Positions 17,001 through 23,980 of a stretch of 37,236 nucleotides of DNA are shown piece after piece; the first letter of the stretch is position 1; every line of letters starts with the position of its first letter. The translations under genes were made by a program, and so were the position numbers. The notes below the pieces were generated by a model. The model did not search any database. It was not told where the DNA came from and was given only the letters and a program-made list of their open reading frames with translations. The stretch is from Chloroflexota bacterium (lineage in GTDB: Bacteria > Chloroflexota > Anaerolineae > Promineifilales > Promineifilaceae), in NCBI GenBank assembly GCA_029559155.1, contig JAKQCM010000220.1:1-37236 (forward strand). Direction: 5' to 3'.

Positions 17001-17073
17001 CAGTAAATTACGCGCCGAGAAATGGCGGCTGGAATTTCATTACCAGGATTTGTTGGAGATTGTGCTTGAGTAA
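14071..17073 (+). CDS. Glycoside hydrolase family 31 with C-terminal SCP2-like domain
   Basis: This 1000-residue protein has no signal peptide and is probably cytoplasmic. After an N-terminal beta-sandwich (1-200), the GH31 barrel covers about 200-530. It includes VCIVDMDWH, GWTGYTWNRDLFPDP, the presumed nucleophile Asp346 in FWWMDWQQG, and the presumed acid/base Asp401 in IGFSGDTHITW. GH31 enzymes release alpha-linked glucose, xylose or related sugars by a retaining mechanism. Beta domains follow to about 730. Residues 735-840 are a helical linker of unknown type. Residues about 850-1000 resemble an SCP2 sterol-carrier domain (VQFDITGENGR, TPEALFLQGKLNIQGSLELA), which is not expected in GH31. 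Start 14071 follows TTTGGAGG. It may process sugars near the divergent importer, but a link is only positional. Confidence 0.88.
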   Translation: MTDTYTFPTHIDALANPQAVVQVANGRFTILTPRLLRLEYSPNNQFEDRPSQAFWYRRLPAPKFEYVQENGRLTLQTAFLQLTYTIGPGGFSADTLSITLKSSGQTWRYGQADPLNLLGTARTLDDIDGALGLEQGLLSRAGWAVYDDTNRLVFNQEGWLEQRHAPEGYRDLYFFGYGHDFAAVLPEFARLAGPAPLIPRWALGNWWSRYWAYTADELLGVMDEFKTHHVPLSVCIVDMDWHITKTGNAASGWTGYTWNRDLFPDPPAFIAALHQRDLKTALNLHPADGIYPHEAQYEAMALWMGQDPEKKSPVPFNIANPHFTQGYFDLLHHPQEADGIDFWWMDWQQGVLSDLPGLDPLWWLNHLHFYDLGRDGTKRPFIFSRWGGLGNHRYPIGFSGDTHITWDSLAFQPYFTATAANVNYGWWSHDIGGHMSGIEEPELFTRWVQFGLLSPILRLHSTNNRYHERRPWGHDAETARITAAAMRLRHAFIPYLYTMAWRNHTQHQPLVRPMYHDYPTAESAYHCPDQYSFGSELIAAPYLTPRDADTRLSRQVVWLPSGEWFDFFHGDRYAGDGWQAVYGRLDDIPLFARAGAIVPLAAPTLSTHNDTANPAQLEVHCFPGQSNTYWLYEDDGLNQSSLIPISQAWSPQQWSLTVGPADGSTGHLPTRREFGFLFRQMGPNTAVSATLNHQPTALPSSYDAHTATLRITATGLTPQDTLAITLSTANDTLMAEEDSRLPICRRLLKEFRLNTRVKESLYHQLPQIIDNPSALEPYTLSLTTSQRRALLEIITGAGGDRRPTRRSQDEVVLLWQNGKTAVSPTYKLLGADLNGRAVLQKGPVPHVAALTLGTETLTFHTGDQPSAGRITVDGWFDGLVGRLQAQPGLPPTAAVQFDITGENGRTAAITLQDGQIRLVDGRHPEPSVTIAATAQDWLALINGETTPEALFLQGKLNIQGSLELALLLAEVISIAPPSKLRAEKWRLEFHYQDLLEIVLE

Positions 17074-17124
17074 GATGGGAGGGGGGAGATTCCTTAATCG
17101 GCAATCTCCTTCCGGCCCACCTTA
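17071..17124 (+). other. Interrupted hairpin between GH31 and hydrolase genes
   Basis: TAAG/CTTA, TGGG/CCCA and GGAGATT (17085-17091)/AATCTCC (17103-17109) form a nested interrupted stem that includes the GH31 stop codon. There is no T-run, so it is not an intrinsic terminator. It could be an RNA processing or stability element. Confidence 0.4.
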
Positions 17125-17142
17125 CGCAGCAAAGGATTTAGA

Positions 17143-17916
17143 ATGCCTTTTATTACCGTTGACTCACACACCTTGTTTTATGCCCAGATTGGCCAGCCAA
17201 GGGCCGGACGGCCGTCGCTGGTTTTGCTGCACGGCGCAGGCGGTTCGCATCTTGTCTGGCCAGGCGAAGTGCTGCGCCTGCCGCATACGGCCGTGTTCGC
17301 TCTGGATTTGCCGGGGCACGGCCGTTCTTCTGGTCCGGGCTGCAATACCGTTAGTGCCTACGCGAAAATTGTGGCGAATTTTCTGGCCGCCTGCGGGCTG
17401 AATGAGGTCGTGCTGGTTGGTCATTCGCTCGGTGGGGCGATTGCCCAAACAGTGGCCGTCCAGCGCAACGCCGCCGTGCGCGGGCTCGTTCTCATCGGCG
17501 CCGGCTCGCGCCTGCGCGTGGCCGACGCCATTCTCAACCAGATTGTGCCGGATTTTCAAACGGCCGTAGACACCATCAATCATTTTGCCTGGTCGGCGCA
17601 TACCCCTCGGCCTGTGGTGGAGCACGGCCGTTCCTTCCTGGCCAATACCGATCCCCAGGTGATGTTCGGCGATTTCACCGCCTGCAACACCTTCGACATC
17701 AGCCAGGAATTGGGCCGCATCGACCAACCCACATTGGTCGTGGCGGCGGAAGATGACCATCTGACGCCGGTGAAATACGGCCGTTTCCTGGCCGACCACA
17801 TTCCCAACAGCCAGCTGGTGATTTTGCCCAACGCCGGACATATGATGATGGTGGAACAGCCAACGGCCGTGGCGGCAGCCATCAGCCAGTTTTTAGAATC
17901 GCAAGCCTGGGAGTGA
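17143..17916 (+). CDS. Alpha/beta hydrolase
   Basis: This 257-residue soluble hydrolase has the full catalytic set: oxyanion segment LVLLHGAGGS, the DLPGHGRS turn, nucleophile elbow GHSLGG with Ser95, the acid in AAEDDHLTP, and the histidine in LPNAGHMMM. Length and motif spacing fit the AB-hydrolase 1 family (esterases, lactonases, haloperoxidase-like enzymes). The substrate cannot be predicted. AAAGGA at 17131-17136 supports the ATG at 17143. It follows GH31 by 69 nt on the same strand and may be co-transcribed. Its stop abuts the convergent lipid-kinase stop with no gap. Five ACGGCCGT octamers or more lie within it, the highest density in the window. Confidence 0.88.
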   Translation: MPFITVDSHTLFYAQIGQPRAGRPSLVLLHGAGGSHLVWPGEVLRLPHTAVFALDLPGHGRSSGPGCNTVSAYAKIVANFLAACGLNEVVLVGHSLGGAIAQTVAVQRNAAVRGLVLIGAGSRLRVADAILNQIVPDFQTAVDTINHFAWSAHTPRPVVEHGRSFLANTDPQVMFGDFTACNTFDISQELGRIDQPTLVVAAEDDHLTPVKYGRFLADHIPNSQLVILPNAGHMMMVEQPTAVAAAISQFLESQAWE

Positions 17917-18909
17917 TTATTCCAGCTCTGCCAGAGGAATGCCGGGGCGAAGGAATAAGTCGGTGGGCGCGGTGCTGGGGACAAGCAAACGGAGTGCGCG
18001 CGGCCGGATGGAGACGGTAAACGGCGTACGGCCTGCCGGCTCGCCGTCGGTCTGAAAAGGAAATGGCGGGTCGGTTTTAATGTCGATTTTTCCGGCCGTC
18101 AGCCGGGTGACATCCGGCCGACCGGCGAGATCGCCTAATTTAGCCAGGGCAAGGTATTGGGCAATGCGCAGCACCCCGCGCCCCCGAAAAAGCCATACTT
18201 CAAACAGGCCATCATCGAGGTATGCCTGTGGGCTTAACTCAACCATGCCGCCAGCGTAACGGCGCGAATTGCTGATGAGTACCAGCAAAAAATTGTCGGC
18301 AAAGGTTTGCCCATCAACTGCGACGACGGCCGTCATCGCAGGCAGGCGCAGCATGACAGGCACGCCCTGAAAAACGTAGCTGATAGGGCCAACACGTTTG
18401 GTCCATTTGGGGCGAGGCTCCAGTTCATCGACCAGATAACCATCGGCGCCGACGCCGGCCCACAAGAGCCAATAACGGCCGTTCTGCGATCCCCCGTGTA
18501 CGGCCGTGTGGCCTAAATCCATTTCCTGCACACGGCCGTTAGCCAGCACATCAATCGCCTGTAGCAGCCTGTGCGGATTAAACAGACCCGGCAGCGGCAT
18601 ATTCAACTCTCTGGCGAAGGAATTTGCTGTGCCTAACGGCAGCGGCGCCATAATTGTTTGCGTCCCGACCAGCCCATTGGTCACCTCGCCCAACGTACCG
18701 TCGCCGCCGGCCGCCAAAACAAGGCCGTGCCCGGCGGCGGCCGCTTCACGCGCCAGAACTGTCGCATGACCCACAGCCTGAGTCGGGCGAATGACAACAT
18801 CCCAACCCCGCGTACGCCAAAAATCAGCGACCAGCTCCATAGACGCGGCTAAGTTTGCCGGCCCAGCTAAGGGATTGAAGATCAGGGTCGCAAGCTGCTG
18901 TTTTTTCAC
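17917..18909 (-). CDS. Lipid kinase, YegS/diacylglycerol kinase family
   Basis: This 330-residue protein matches the DAGK catalytic family. The N-terminus has IFNPLAG, followed by the nucleotide-binding AAGGDGTLGEV with GGDGT at 68-72, then PLPLGTANSFARELNMP. The C-terminal beta domain includes SNSRRYAGGMVELSPQAYLDDG and FQTDGEP. Such enzymes phosphorylate diacylglycerol or related lipids at the membrane and also take part in recycling lipid headgroups. Start ATG 18909 gives the canonical N-terminus, yet lies 86 nt inside the upstream P-loop kinase gene in another frame. The stop is adjacent to the convergent hydrolase stop. Lipid specificity is unknown. Confidence 0.9.
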   Translation of the reverse strand: MKKQQLATLIFNPLAGPANLAASMELVADFWRTRGWDVVIRPTQAVGHATVLAREAAAAGHGLVLAAGGDGTLGEVTNGLVGTQTIMAPLPLGTANSFARELNMPLPGLFNPHRLLQAIDVLANGRVQEMDLGHTAVHGGSQNGRYWLLWAGVGADGYLVDELEPRPKWTKRVGPISYVFQGVPVMLRLPAMTAVVAVDGQTFADNFLLVLISNSRRYAGGMVELSPQAYLDDGLFEVWLFRGRGVLRIAQYLALAKLGDLAGRPDVTRLTAGKIDIKTDPPFPFQTDGEPAGRTPFTVSIRPRALRLLVPSTAPTDLFLRPGIPLAELE

Positions 18910-19492
18910 ATTCCACCCAATAATCGCGTAATTGCTGCGCCAAATATTCAGGAGAACTGGACGTCGTATCCAGAATCAAATGCTCGCCAACGACCGGCTC
19001 CTGAGCTTCCACCATCCACTGATAAACTACCCAGTCGGCATCTGATTTATCCACGGCATCATGCCCACGGCTATGCCGCCGCTTGAGCCGCTGCCTGATG
19101 ACTTCCTGCGCGGCTTGCACCGTGCAAACAGCTACCGGCGCGCCATTACGCCGCGCCAGATCGATAAGATAATCGCGGTGAACAGCCAGGTAGTTGGAGC
19201 CATCAAATACCACGCGCTGCCCCTGCTTCAAGCGCTTTTCAATCAGCCCATAACACACTTCGTAGACGATCATCATTTCCGCCGCTGTATACATGGGCGT
19301 CTGGCGAATCTGTGTGCGTACTGCATCTGTGGCCACCAGGACAGAAGGCAACAATTGTTGCAGGATATCAACGATAGACGATTTGCCGGCTCCGGGCAAG
19401 CCAACCATCATCAACAAGCTGCCGCCCTGGCGTACCCAGGGCGTTTGTGGCAGGTGGCTGTCTATGTCGTCAACAATTGAATCCAGACGCAT
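18824..19492 (-). CDS. P-loop (AAA_33/zeta-like) kinase
   Basis: This 222-residue protein has Walker A GLPGAGKSS at 31-39, a conserved DAVRTQI segment after LVATD, and VVFDGSNYLAVHRD, typical of small P-loop kinases of the AAA_33 type (related to polynucleotide kinase, zeta toxin and similar enzymes). RQRLKRRHSRG provides the lid arginines. The substrate is not identifiable; there is no antitoxin-like gene next to it, which speaks against a toxin. Its last 28 codons overlap the lipid-kinase start. The ATG at 19492 lies 18 nt after the preceding gene's stop, so the three genes at 17917-19990 probably form one operon. Confidence 0.8.
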   Translation of the reverse strand: MRLDSIVDDIDSHLPQTPWVRQGGSLLMMVGLPGAGKSSIVDILQQLLPSVLVATDAVRTQIRQTPMYTAAEMMIVYEVCYGLIEKRLKQGQRVVFDGSNYLAVHRDYLIDLARRNGAPVAVCTVQAAQEVIRQRLKRRHSRGHDAVDKSDADWVVYQWMVEAQEPVVGEHLILDTTSSSPEYLAQQLRDYWVECEKTAACDPDLQSLSWAGKLSRVYGAGR

Positions 19493-19510
19493 GGCAACTC
19501 TCGCAGCTAT

Positions 19511-19990
19511 TTACGCCATTTCCGAGGAATCTGGCTCGATATCGCTTTCTTTGAGAACGGCAAAAGACCGGTCAACGTAGGCGTCACCATCGACAAAAAG
19601 GTCGTTTAATTCGACAGCGGATTGAAAACGATCCCATGTGGTATGAATAAATGTAACACGATGCCAGTGCAAGCTGATAATCGGCCGTTCCAGCTGTTGC
19701 AACGGGCCTAATTGAACCTTGTAGTAAAGGGCATCGGCGCGGGGATGGTCTGGCTCGCCGGGGAAAAGGTCGCGGCGGGTCATCAGCTCGTGCCCCAACC
19801 GGCGGGCAAACGCGTGTACAGCCCACTTTTGCGCTCCAAAAGCCTGGCCAAAATAAAAAGCGAAGTATTCTGCAAATAATCCTTTTGGGGCTGCTGCCAT
19901 GGGGATACGATACCAACCCTCCCTTTCGATAAGGCTGAAGTCGGCCGGTGTGGGAACGTAAGCGACTAATACACGATCCTCAGGATACAT
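19511..19990 (-). CDS. Uncharacterised soluble protein
   Basis: This 159-residue protein has no membrane segment or signal peptide. It begins MYPEDRVLVAYVPTPADFSL and continues with EGWYRIP, FAFYFGQAFG, GHELMTRRDLFPGEPDHPRA, YYKVQLGPLQQLERPI and VTFIHTTWDRF. The wording is compact and rich in aromatic and charged residues, as in a folded domain, and similar proteins occur without assigned function in other Chloroflexota as far as I recall. It is first in an apparent operon with the P-loop kinase and lipid kinase. The ATG at 19990 is the only sensible start. The mixture of Arg, Trp, Tyr and Asp could suit a nucleic-acid enzyme, but this is a guess. Confidence 0.7.
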   Translation of the reverse strand: MYPEDRVLVAYVPTPADFSLIEREGWYRIPMAAAPKGLFAEYFAFYFGQAFGAQKWAVHAFARRLGHELMTRRDLFPGEPDHPRADALYYKVQLGPLQQLERPIISLHWHRVTFIHTTWDRFQSAVELNDLFVDGDAYVDRSFAVLKESDIEPDSSEMA

Positions 19991-20090
19991 GGTTTAATAC
20001 TAATTCAGTTGAAACCTTTGAGCAATAGCCACCGAGTCCGCAGTGAAGCGGCGTGAACCCCTTGTCATAACATGCCGGGCAAGTTTTGGA

Positions 20091-20121
20091 TTGTAATCCC
20101 TGCCCTTATTTACTGTATAAT
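20091..20121 (+). promoter_or_regulatory. Candidate sigma70-type promoter for aminopeptidase operon
   Basis: A perfect TATAAT at 20116-20121 lies 58 nt before the aminopeptidase start, with TTGTAA at 20091-20096 as a possible -35 box. The 19-nt spacer is slightly long. The region is divergent with the gene starting at 19990. Confidence 0.45.
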
Positions 20122-20179
20122 CTCCGAGAGATTTTATCAATGATTTGTGTATTGTATGGTTCATTTGGAGGCCGTAAAG

Positions 20180-21286
20180 ATGAAAGACCCACGCATTTCC
20201 CGCCTGGCGCATTTACTGGTTAGTTACAGTGTGGCCGTTAAACCTGGCGACAAAGTAGTGATCCGCGGCAGCAGCGGCTCCCTGCCTCTGGTAGAGGAAA
20301 CCTTTCGCGAGGTCATTCGCGCAGGAGGTCACCCGACTGTATTTTGGGAAGAGGAAATCTTTTCTGAGATTATGCTAAAAGAGGGGAACGAAGAGCAGCT
20401 TCGGCATATCAGCGATCCTGTAAAAATCGCCATGGAAACTTATGATTGTCTGATTGGCCTGCGAGGCAGCTTGAATACGCGCGCGCTGAGCAATGTAGAC
20501 GCCAGCCGACAGCAAATTTCCCGGATTGCCGGACGTGATCTAATGAAAACTTTTATGGAGCGAAGCGCCCGAGGCGAGTTGCGCTGGACTACGACAATTT
20601 TCCCGACAAATGCTCAGGCCCAAGAGGCGGATATGTCGCTGACCGATTTTGAAGATTTTGTCTACTCGGCTTGTTATGTCGACAAGGACGATCCGGTAGG
20701 TGAATGGCAAAAAGTGCGCGACAGACAACAAAAATTGGTGGATTGGCTGGCGGGCAAGGATCGGGTTGTGGTAAAAGGGCCGAATGTGGATTTGACTCTG
20801 TCGATCAAGGGTCGCGTGTTTATCAACGCGGACGGCACGGCCAATATGCCGGATGGAGAGGTGTTCACGGGGCCGGTAGAGGATTCGGTGAACGGGTGGA
20901 TTCGGTATACATACCCGGCCATTTATAGCGGACGCGAGGTGGAAGGAGTTGAACTGCGGTTCGTGGACGGCCGTGTCACCGACGCCAGCGCTAAAAAGAA
21001 CGAAGAGTTTCTCATCAGCGTGCTGGATACAGACCCAGGGTCTCGCTATTTGGGCGAGTTTGCCATTGGCACCAACTATGGCATTGACCGCTTTACCAAG
21101 TCGATTTTGTATGATGAAAAGATTGGCGGCACTCTGCACACGGCCGTTGGCAGCGGTTATCCCGAAACCGGTAGCCAAAACAAATCCTCCGTCCACTGGG
21201 ACATGATATGCGACATGCGTAACGGCGGGCAAATCTGGGTCGATGGCGATCTGTTTTACGCAAACGGCCAGTTCGAGACCTTCTAA
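20180..21286 (+). CDS. Aminopeptidase, M29 (thermophilic metalloaminopeptidase) family
   Basis: This 368-residue cytoplasmic enzyme removes N-terminal residues from peptides using a two-metal site. The start is the ATG at 20180 (MKDPRISRLAHLLVSYSV, the usual M29 beginning), with TTTGGAGG 8 nt upstream; GTG or ATG codons at 20147-20156 would place that site inside the gene. Metal-ligand regions are visible: GEVFTGPVEDSVNG, YLGEFAIGTN, GTLHTAVGSGYPE and SVHWDMICD, corresponding to the Glu, Glu, His, Tyr, His and Asp set known in the family. Length is normal. It is followed after 7 nt by mutM, so the two are co-transcribed. Confidence 0.92.
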   Translation: MKDPRISRLAHLLVSYSVAVKPGDKVVIRGSSGSLPLVEETFREVIRAGGHPTVFWEEEIFSEIMLKEGNEEQLRHISDPVKIAMETYDCLIGLRGSLNTRALSNVDASRQQISRIAGRDLMKTFMERSARGELRWTTTIFPTNAQAQEADMSLTDFEDFVYSACYVDKDDPVGEWQKVRDRQQKLVDWLAGKDRVVVKGPNVDLTLSIKGRVFINADGTANMPDGEVFTGPVEDSVNGWIRYTYPAIYSGREVEGVELRFVDGRVTDASAKKNEEFLISVLDTDPGSRYLGEFAIGTNYGIDRFTKSILYDEKIGGTLHTAVGSGYPETGSQNKSSVHWDMICDMRNGGQIWVDGDLFYANGQFETF

Positions 21287-21293
21287 GCGCCTC

Positions 21294-22106
21294 ATGCCCG
21301 AATTACCGGAAGTAGAAACCACTGTGCGCGCGCTGCGCCAACCGCTGATCGGCAGCACGATTACCGATGTGCGCAGCGATTGGCCGCGCCAGATTATCAC
21401 CCCCGATCTGGCGGAGCTACAGGCCAGGATCTACGGTCTAAAAATCCTGGCCATTAACCGCCGGGGCAAGTATCTGGTGTTTACGCTAAACGGCCGTGAA
21501 ACGCTTATCATCCACCTGAAAATGTCCGGACATCTGTCGGTGGTGGACCAAGCTGCGCCTGCCTCGAAACATGTACACACAACGTTTAGCCTGGCCGACG
21601 GCCGTGAACTTCGTTTTAGCGACACTCGCAAGTTTGGCCGGGTCTATCTGGTTACGGATCCGGCGGAAATTTTGGGCAAGCTAGGCCCGGAACCGCTGGC
21701 TCCTGAATTCACGGCCGATGTGCTGGCCGACCGGCTGGCCGGCCGGCGGCGCGCGCTTAAGCCACTGCTGCTCGACCAGACCATCATTGCCGGCATTGGT
21801 AATATCTATGCCGACGAATCACTGTTCTACGCCGGGATTGATCCACGACGCACGGCCGTTTCCCTCTCTACAGCGGAAATATCTCGGCTTCATACGGCCG
21901 TACAAAAAGTGCTGCGCCTGGGCATAGCCCGCGAAGGAGCCAGCATCAGCACCTACATCAAACCAGATGGCCAGAAAGGCGACATGCAAAACGCGGTCGC
22001 CGTTTTCCGCCGCACCGGCGATCCGTGTTATGAGTGCCAAACACCCATCGTTCGCATCGTCTTGGGCGGCCGCAGCACTCACTTTTGTCCGCACTGCCAA
22101 CATTAA
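21294..22106 (+). CDS. mutM: Formamidopyrimidine-DNA glycosylase (MutM/Fpg)
   Basis: This 270-residue DNA repair enzyme excises oxidised purines such as 8-oxoguanine and nicks the abasic site. The ATG at 21294 gives MPELPEVETTVRAL, so the catalytic Pro (after Met removal) and the next Glu are intact. INRRGKYLVF carries the conserved Lys. The helix-two-turn-helix region is DQTIIAGIGNIYADESL. The C-terminal zinc finger has CYEC and CPHC. SISTYIKPDGQKGDMQNAVAVF matches the family's DNA-binding loop. The frame opens 51 nt earlier, but that would overlap the aminopeptidase. All key residues are present, so it should be functional. Confidence 0.96.
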   Translation: MPELPEVETTVRALRQPLIGSTITDVRSDWPRQIITPDLAELQARIYGLKILAINRRGKYLVFTLNGRETLIIHLKMSGHLSVVDQAAPASKHVHTTFSLADGRELRFSDTRKFGRVYLVTDPAEILGKLGPEPLAPEFTADVLADRLAGRRRALKPLLLDQTIIAGIGNIYADESLFYAGIDPRRTAVSLSTAEISRLHTAVQKVLRLGIAREGASISTYIKPDGQKGDMQNAVAVFRRTGDPCYECQTPIVRIVLGGRSTHFCPHCQH

Positions 22107-22184
22107 AAGGTTCTGGCGCGCCGCCAGATCCACAATATATCTGCCCGATTGGGTGAACATGACCCCAAAAAGGAATAAAACACA

Positions 22185-22847
22185 ATGCGAAACGAAATTG
22201 AAATTATGCGCATCTTACGCCTCCCACCTCTGGGCAAGCTGGTAGTAGAAATTAACGAGCACCGTTACGAAACCGCGGCCGAGATCGCCGATCCTAAACT
22301 CCGACAAAGAATCCTGGCGGCGATTGGCGAACTGGTTGTGCTTGCCGGTGGGTATCAAAACCTGGTCGATGTGGGCGTGGCTCCTGCTCTGAAAAACGAC
22401 GCGCCTGCGCCGCCAGCCGCTCCTGCCGAAGCCGAAGAAGTGTCGCCAGAAATGGCTCGCAAACAGGCAGAATTTCTGGCTCAGCTCGAAGCCCAGCGCG
22501 ATCAACTAGTCGGCAAACCGCCCAAAGGCGGCTTTCGGCTGTTCAACCGCCCGGAACCGGTAACAAACGCCGAGCCGCTAGTCGCCTTTACCCCGGCCGG
22601 CGATGTTAAGCCAATCGCTGAACCGGCCAAACCGCAAAGCATCGCCGAACAAATAGACGCCATTTTACAAAAGCATCTGGCGACTGACCCCAAGATGGCC
22701 GGTCGCAGCGTCCGCCTGCGTCAGAACGCCACCGGCGGTCTGCGCATCGAAGTAGATGGGAAGCATTACGAAAAGCCTACCGACATCCCCGATAAAGATG
22801 TACAGTTAATGATTAAGATAGCTGTGAAGGAATGGAACGCGGGGTAG
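22185..22847 (+). CDS. Uncharacterised protein with two related terminal modules
   Basis: This 220-residue soluble protein is not a family I recognise. The N-terminal module (residues about 15-55: KLVVEINEHRYETAAEIADP then LRQRILAAIGEL) and the C-terminal module (about 182-218: LRIEVDGKHYEKPTDIPDKD then VQLMIKIAVKEW) share the same pattern: a beta-hairpin with V-E/D-x-H-Y-E, then an acidic turn and a helix. Between them is an Ala/Pro/Glu-rich linker, a helical stretch (ARKQAEFLAQLEAQRDQL) and a second low-complexity stretch. AAAAAGGA supports the ATG at 22185. It follows mutM by 78 nt and ends 10 nt before the convergent adenosine deaminase. Confidence 0.72.
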   Translation: MRNEIEIMRILRLPPLGKLVVEINEHRYETAAEIADPKLRQRILAAIGELVVLAGGYQNLVDVGVAPALKNDAPAPPAAPAEAEEVSPEMARKQAEFLAQLEAQRDQLVGKPPKGGFRLFNRPEPVTNAEPLVAFTPAGDVKPIAEPAKPQSIAEQIDAILQKHLATDPKMAGRSVRLRQNATGGLRIEVDGKHYEKPTDIPDKDVQLMIKIAVKEWNAG

Positions 22848-22857
22848 GCGCCAGATC

Positions 22858-23934
22858 TCAGGTTTCTGAGAACAAGAACTCGGGGGCGGTTTCTGGCAAT
22901 ACGGATTCAAAATGGGACACCAGTCGCCTACGGCCGTCTACGGGTAAAAATGCCGTCGACGCGGCATTGAGCACCATCCGGCGCAGCTGCTGGTAAGGTA
23001 GTCCCAAATCCTGCATCGCCACTTCATACTCATCACTCAGCGTCAAATTGCTCACACAGGGATCATCGGTGTTCAGGGTCGCCAATATGTTCAGGTCCAG
23101 CATATCGACCAGCGGGTGATGGCTGATACTGTGCACAACACCGGTTTGCAAGTTGCTTGTCAGGCACACTTCCAACGCGATATTACGTTCCTGAATCAAT
23201 TTTAATACCCAGGAATTTTCAATGGCACGCACGCCATGCCCCACACGATCGGCATAGAGCGTTTCAATTGCCTGACGCACGCCGACGGCGCTGGCCCATT
23301 CGCCTGCGTGAATGGTGACGCCTAGGCCAGCTTCTTTGGCGGTTTTAAAAATAGGCGTGAAAGGCGCGGGTGGATATTTGACCTCATCGCCTGCAAGATC
23401 GATGCCGACAATGCCCTTGTCGACCCGGTCGTAGGCAATTTGGGCCACGTGGTAAGCCTGGGCTACCGGTTCGTGGCGCACCAGCGTAACGATTAGACCG
23501 ACCTGGATGTTGTAATCGCGGCTGGCTTTTTGTACGGCCGTTATTACCCAATCTGTCACCTCTCCCCAGTCAAACCCCCGCACGCGCGCCAGAGCCTGCG
23601 GGCTAAAGCGCAATTCCAGGTAATGGATATTATCCAGCGCCGCATCCGCCACAGCCTCGTACGCCACCCGGCTAATGGCCTGTGGGCTGCGGTAGAAGTG
23701 TCGTAAAATCTCAAATTTGCTTAAAAAGGCTTCGTGATCTGGGGGGTCATCGGTGATTTGCACAAACGGCCGTAACTTCTCTAAATTAGCGGCTGGCAAA
23801 TCCAAACCATACTCGCGCGCAATTTCCAACAATGTGCTCAAGCGAAGCGAGCCTTCTAAATGGCGATGGAGATCAATTTTCGGCATCGCCTTTAAATATT
23901 CTTTTGACAACGTAATGTTTCCGTTTTTGTGCAT
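22858..23934 (-). CDS. add: Adenosine deaminase
   Basis: This 358-residue cytoplasmic enzyme converts adenosine to inosine in purine salvage; related family members use adenine or other substrates. The zinc and active-site motifs are present: KIDLHRHLEGS (two His), VTIHAGEWAS (His and catalytic Glu), RVGHGVRAI, and LNTDDPCVS (Asp pair), with the rest of the TIM barrel intact. The ATG at 23934 (MHKNGN) is chosen over a TTG at 23967. The gene lies 46 nt downstream of the histidine-kinase stop and may be transcribed with it. Adenosine rather than adenine specificity is likely from the HRHLEGS-type site but not proven. Confidence 0.9.
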   Translation of the reverse strand: MHKNGNITLSKEYLKAMPKIDLHRHLEGSLRLSTLLEIAREYGLDLPAANLEKLRPFVQITDDPPDHEAFLSKFEILRHFYRSPQAISRVAYEAVADAALDNIHYLELRFSPQALARVRGFDWGEVTDWVITAVQKASRDYNIQVGLIVTLVRHEPVAQAYHVAQIAYDRVDKGIVGIDLAGDEVKYPPAPFTPIFKTAKEAGLGVTIHAGEWASAVGVRQAIETLYADRVGHGVRAIENSWVLKLIQERNIALEVCLTSNLQTGVVHSISHHPLVDMLDLNILATLNTDDPCVSNLTLSDEYEVAMQDLGLPYQQLRRMVLNAASTAFLPVDGRRRLVSHFESVLPETAPEFLFSET

Positions 23935-23980
23935 ACTACCACTACCAACGTACACCCAAATCAACAAGCGCCAACTAACT

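Noticed and set aside
18824..19492. Zeta-toxin reading of the P-loop kinase
   Set aside because: The fold type is compatible, but no antitoxin gene is adjacent and its neighbours are metabolic, so a toxin-antitoxin system is unsupported.
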